A stretch of 64,000 nt of DNA from Eximiradius sp. (lineage in GTDB: Bacteria; Bacteroidota; Ignavibacteria; Kapaibacteriales; UBA2268). Positions 63,076-64,000 of the stretch are shown here, in pieces. The position numbers were made by a program, and so were the translations under genes. The stretch covers positions 1 to 64,000 of the forward strand of contig CAKZLY010000018.1 in the NCBI GenBank assembly GCA_937127445.1, written 5' to 3'. Below the pieces are notes generated by a model. It worked only from the letters and a program-made list of their open reading frames with translations. It was not told the DNA's origin and made no database searches. Numbering within the stretch: the first letter of the stretch is position 1; each line of letters begins with the position of its first letter.

Positions 63076-64000
63076 TTATCTTTGAATTAATTGCAAGAAT
63101 GCTTGCGGATTAGCATTAGCTTGAGCTAATGAAGCAAGCGAAGCTTGTTGCAAAAACTGTGATTTAATTAACTGCAATTGTTCTTTTGCAACATCAGCAT
63201 CTTCAATTCTCGAAATAGCAGCATTATAGTTAGTAATCTGCCCCTTTAACAAATCTTCCTGCGAATTAAGTCTATTGACAATACCTCCAATAAGTGAAGC
63301 AACTTTATTTACATTATCAATAGCTTTAGCCAACGAAGAAATAGTTGCGGCGAGCATATCATCATGGAAAATACCCAAGTCACCAGAAGAAACGCTATCC
63401 AACAGACGCAAATCCAATCCCGTAACACCAGCAAAATTACCGGTTTTCATTGAATTCACATCAAAATAGTTACTTGGGATGTTGTAATCAGGATTTCTAA
63501 ATGTCATATCAACACTTAAAGTAATTAATTCGTGACGCGCATTAGTCCCAATAACATAATTAGCCGAATAAGTACCGTCAAGCAGTTGTCGACCACCAAA
63601 AACAGTAGAATCGACAACAGTTTGAATTTGTTGAGCCATACGGTAAGCGGCCTTGGCAAGAGCAACTTTTTCATCGGTTCCCATAGCACCCGATGCAGCT
63701 GTCGAAGCACCTTCTTTAATAAGATTAAGCAAATTATAGATGTTATCTAATGAATCCATTAGGATGTTAGATACATTAGAAGCATCTCCTACTGCTAAAA
63801 GAGCAGCTCTCATAGCACCGTTTCTTGCTTGCAAAGCGCGAGAAGTAATATACCCCGAAACATCGTCTGCAGCATTGTTGATTCTTTTACCTGTTGAGAG
63901 CCGCAATTGTCTGAGCGAAATATCTCTGTTTGAAGTTTCCAGAGAATTATAAGCATTCTCTGACGAGATATTCGTCCTAATTCTTGCGTTTCCTCCAATA
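63076..64000 (-). CDS. Flagellin, copy 2 (5' end cut by window edge)
   Basis: About 308 residues are visible, ending IEDADVAKEQLQLIKSQ then QASLASLAQANANPQAFLQL. The frame runs through the right edge: codons before the internal Met at 63906 read IGGNARIRTN, ISSENAYNSLETSNRDIS, matching the start of copy 1, so only about five residues and the start codon lie outside. It is a close paralog of copy 1 over its length, with most differences in the middle third (for example SNYFDVNSMKTGNFAGVTG). The promoter, perhaps of the sigma-28 type, must lie beyond 64000. Confidence 0.93.
   Translation of the reverse strand, partial: IGGNARIRTNISSENAYNSLETSNRDISLRQLRLSTGKRINNAADDVSGYITSRALQARNGAMRAALLAVGDASNVSNILMDSLDNIYNLLNLIKEGASTAASGAMGTDEKVALAKAAYRMAQQIQTVVDSTVFGGRQLLDGTYSANYVIGTNARHELITLSVDMTFRNPDYNIPSNYFDVNSMKTGNFAGVTGLDLRLLDSVSSGDLGIFHDDMLAATISSLAKAIDNVNKVASLIGGIVNRLNSQEDLLKGQITNYNAAISRIEDADVAKEQLQLIKSQFLQQASLASLAQANANPQAFLQLIQR

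Overview
The window is an AT-rich, gene-dense bacterial chromosome segment with about 50 genes on both strands and no CRISPR array, tRNA, rRNA or complete transposon that I can see. Three things point to the Bacteroidota/Chlorobiota (FCB) group: a type IX secretion protein (SprA, 36899-43738), a PorQ-like partner next to it, and an OmpA protein with thrombospondin type 3 repeats. Two flagellin genes at the right edge, and clear Shine-Dalgarno sequences in front of many genes (rare in Bacteroidota proper), make a motile Ignavibacteria- or Kapabacteria-like organism more likely. That placement is inference. Butyrate kinase with phosphotransbutyrylase, and a hybrid-cluster protein, suggest anaerobic or fermentative ability.

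Layout. 1-2200 looks accessory and worn: an orphan gene, an inverted-repeat element, a lone lipoprotein hydrolase, and the broken 3' end of an RNase Y gene. 2291-7017 holds prfB with its programmed frameshift, a guanidinium-exporter-type SMR gene and a secreted S9 peptidase. 7132-17194 is a nine-gene minus-strand run: methyltransferase, MaoC hydratase, CitE-type lyase, WbqC, NeuD/PglD acyltransferase, a 1262-residue triple glycosyltransferase, an MFS carrier, a DUF302 protein and a DUF2130 nuclease-fold protein. smpB and clpS follow. 18309-25548 is a plus-strand run: RNase G, dxr, rseP, then ATP-grasp, CDP-glycerol-transferase-like and sugar-epimerase genes.

25576-36754 mixes metabolic and envelope genes: a GH13 protein with a degenerate active site, SRPBCC, trxB, OmpA/TSP3, ptb-buk, a lipoprotein, and hcp with a ferredoxin-like partner. 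36899-44849 carries sprA and porQ. 44874-54532 is mostly housekeeping: thioesterase, parB, parA, Nudix, hisS, a tRNA/rRNA methyltransferase, pyrimidine phosphorylase, murD, DedA and queA. 54730-59119 has ahcY and metK, a sugar nucleotidyltransferase and ppk2. polA and the tandem flagellins close the window.

The best candidate for something undescribed is the 7132-17194 run. It combines an unusual multi-domain glycosyltransferase carrying an internal TPR block with acyl-CoA-type enzymes (CitE, MaoC) and an N-/O-acyltransferase, and could build an acylated glycan on a surface protein or lipid. The GH13 protein lacking three of its expected catalytic or binding residues is the second candidate.
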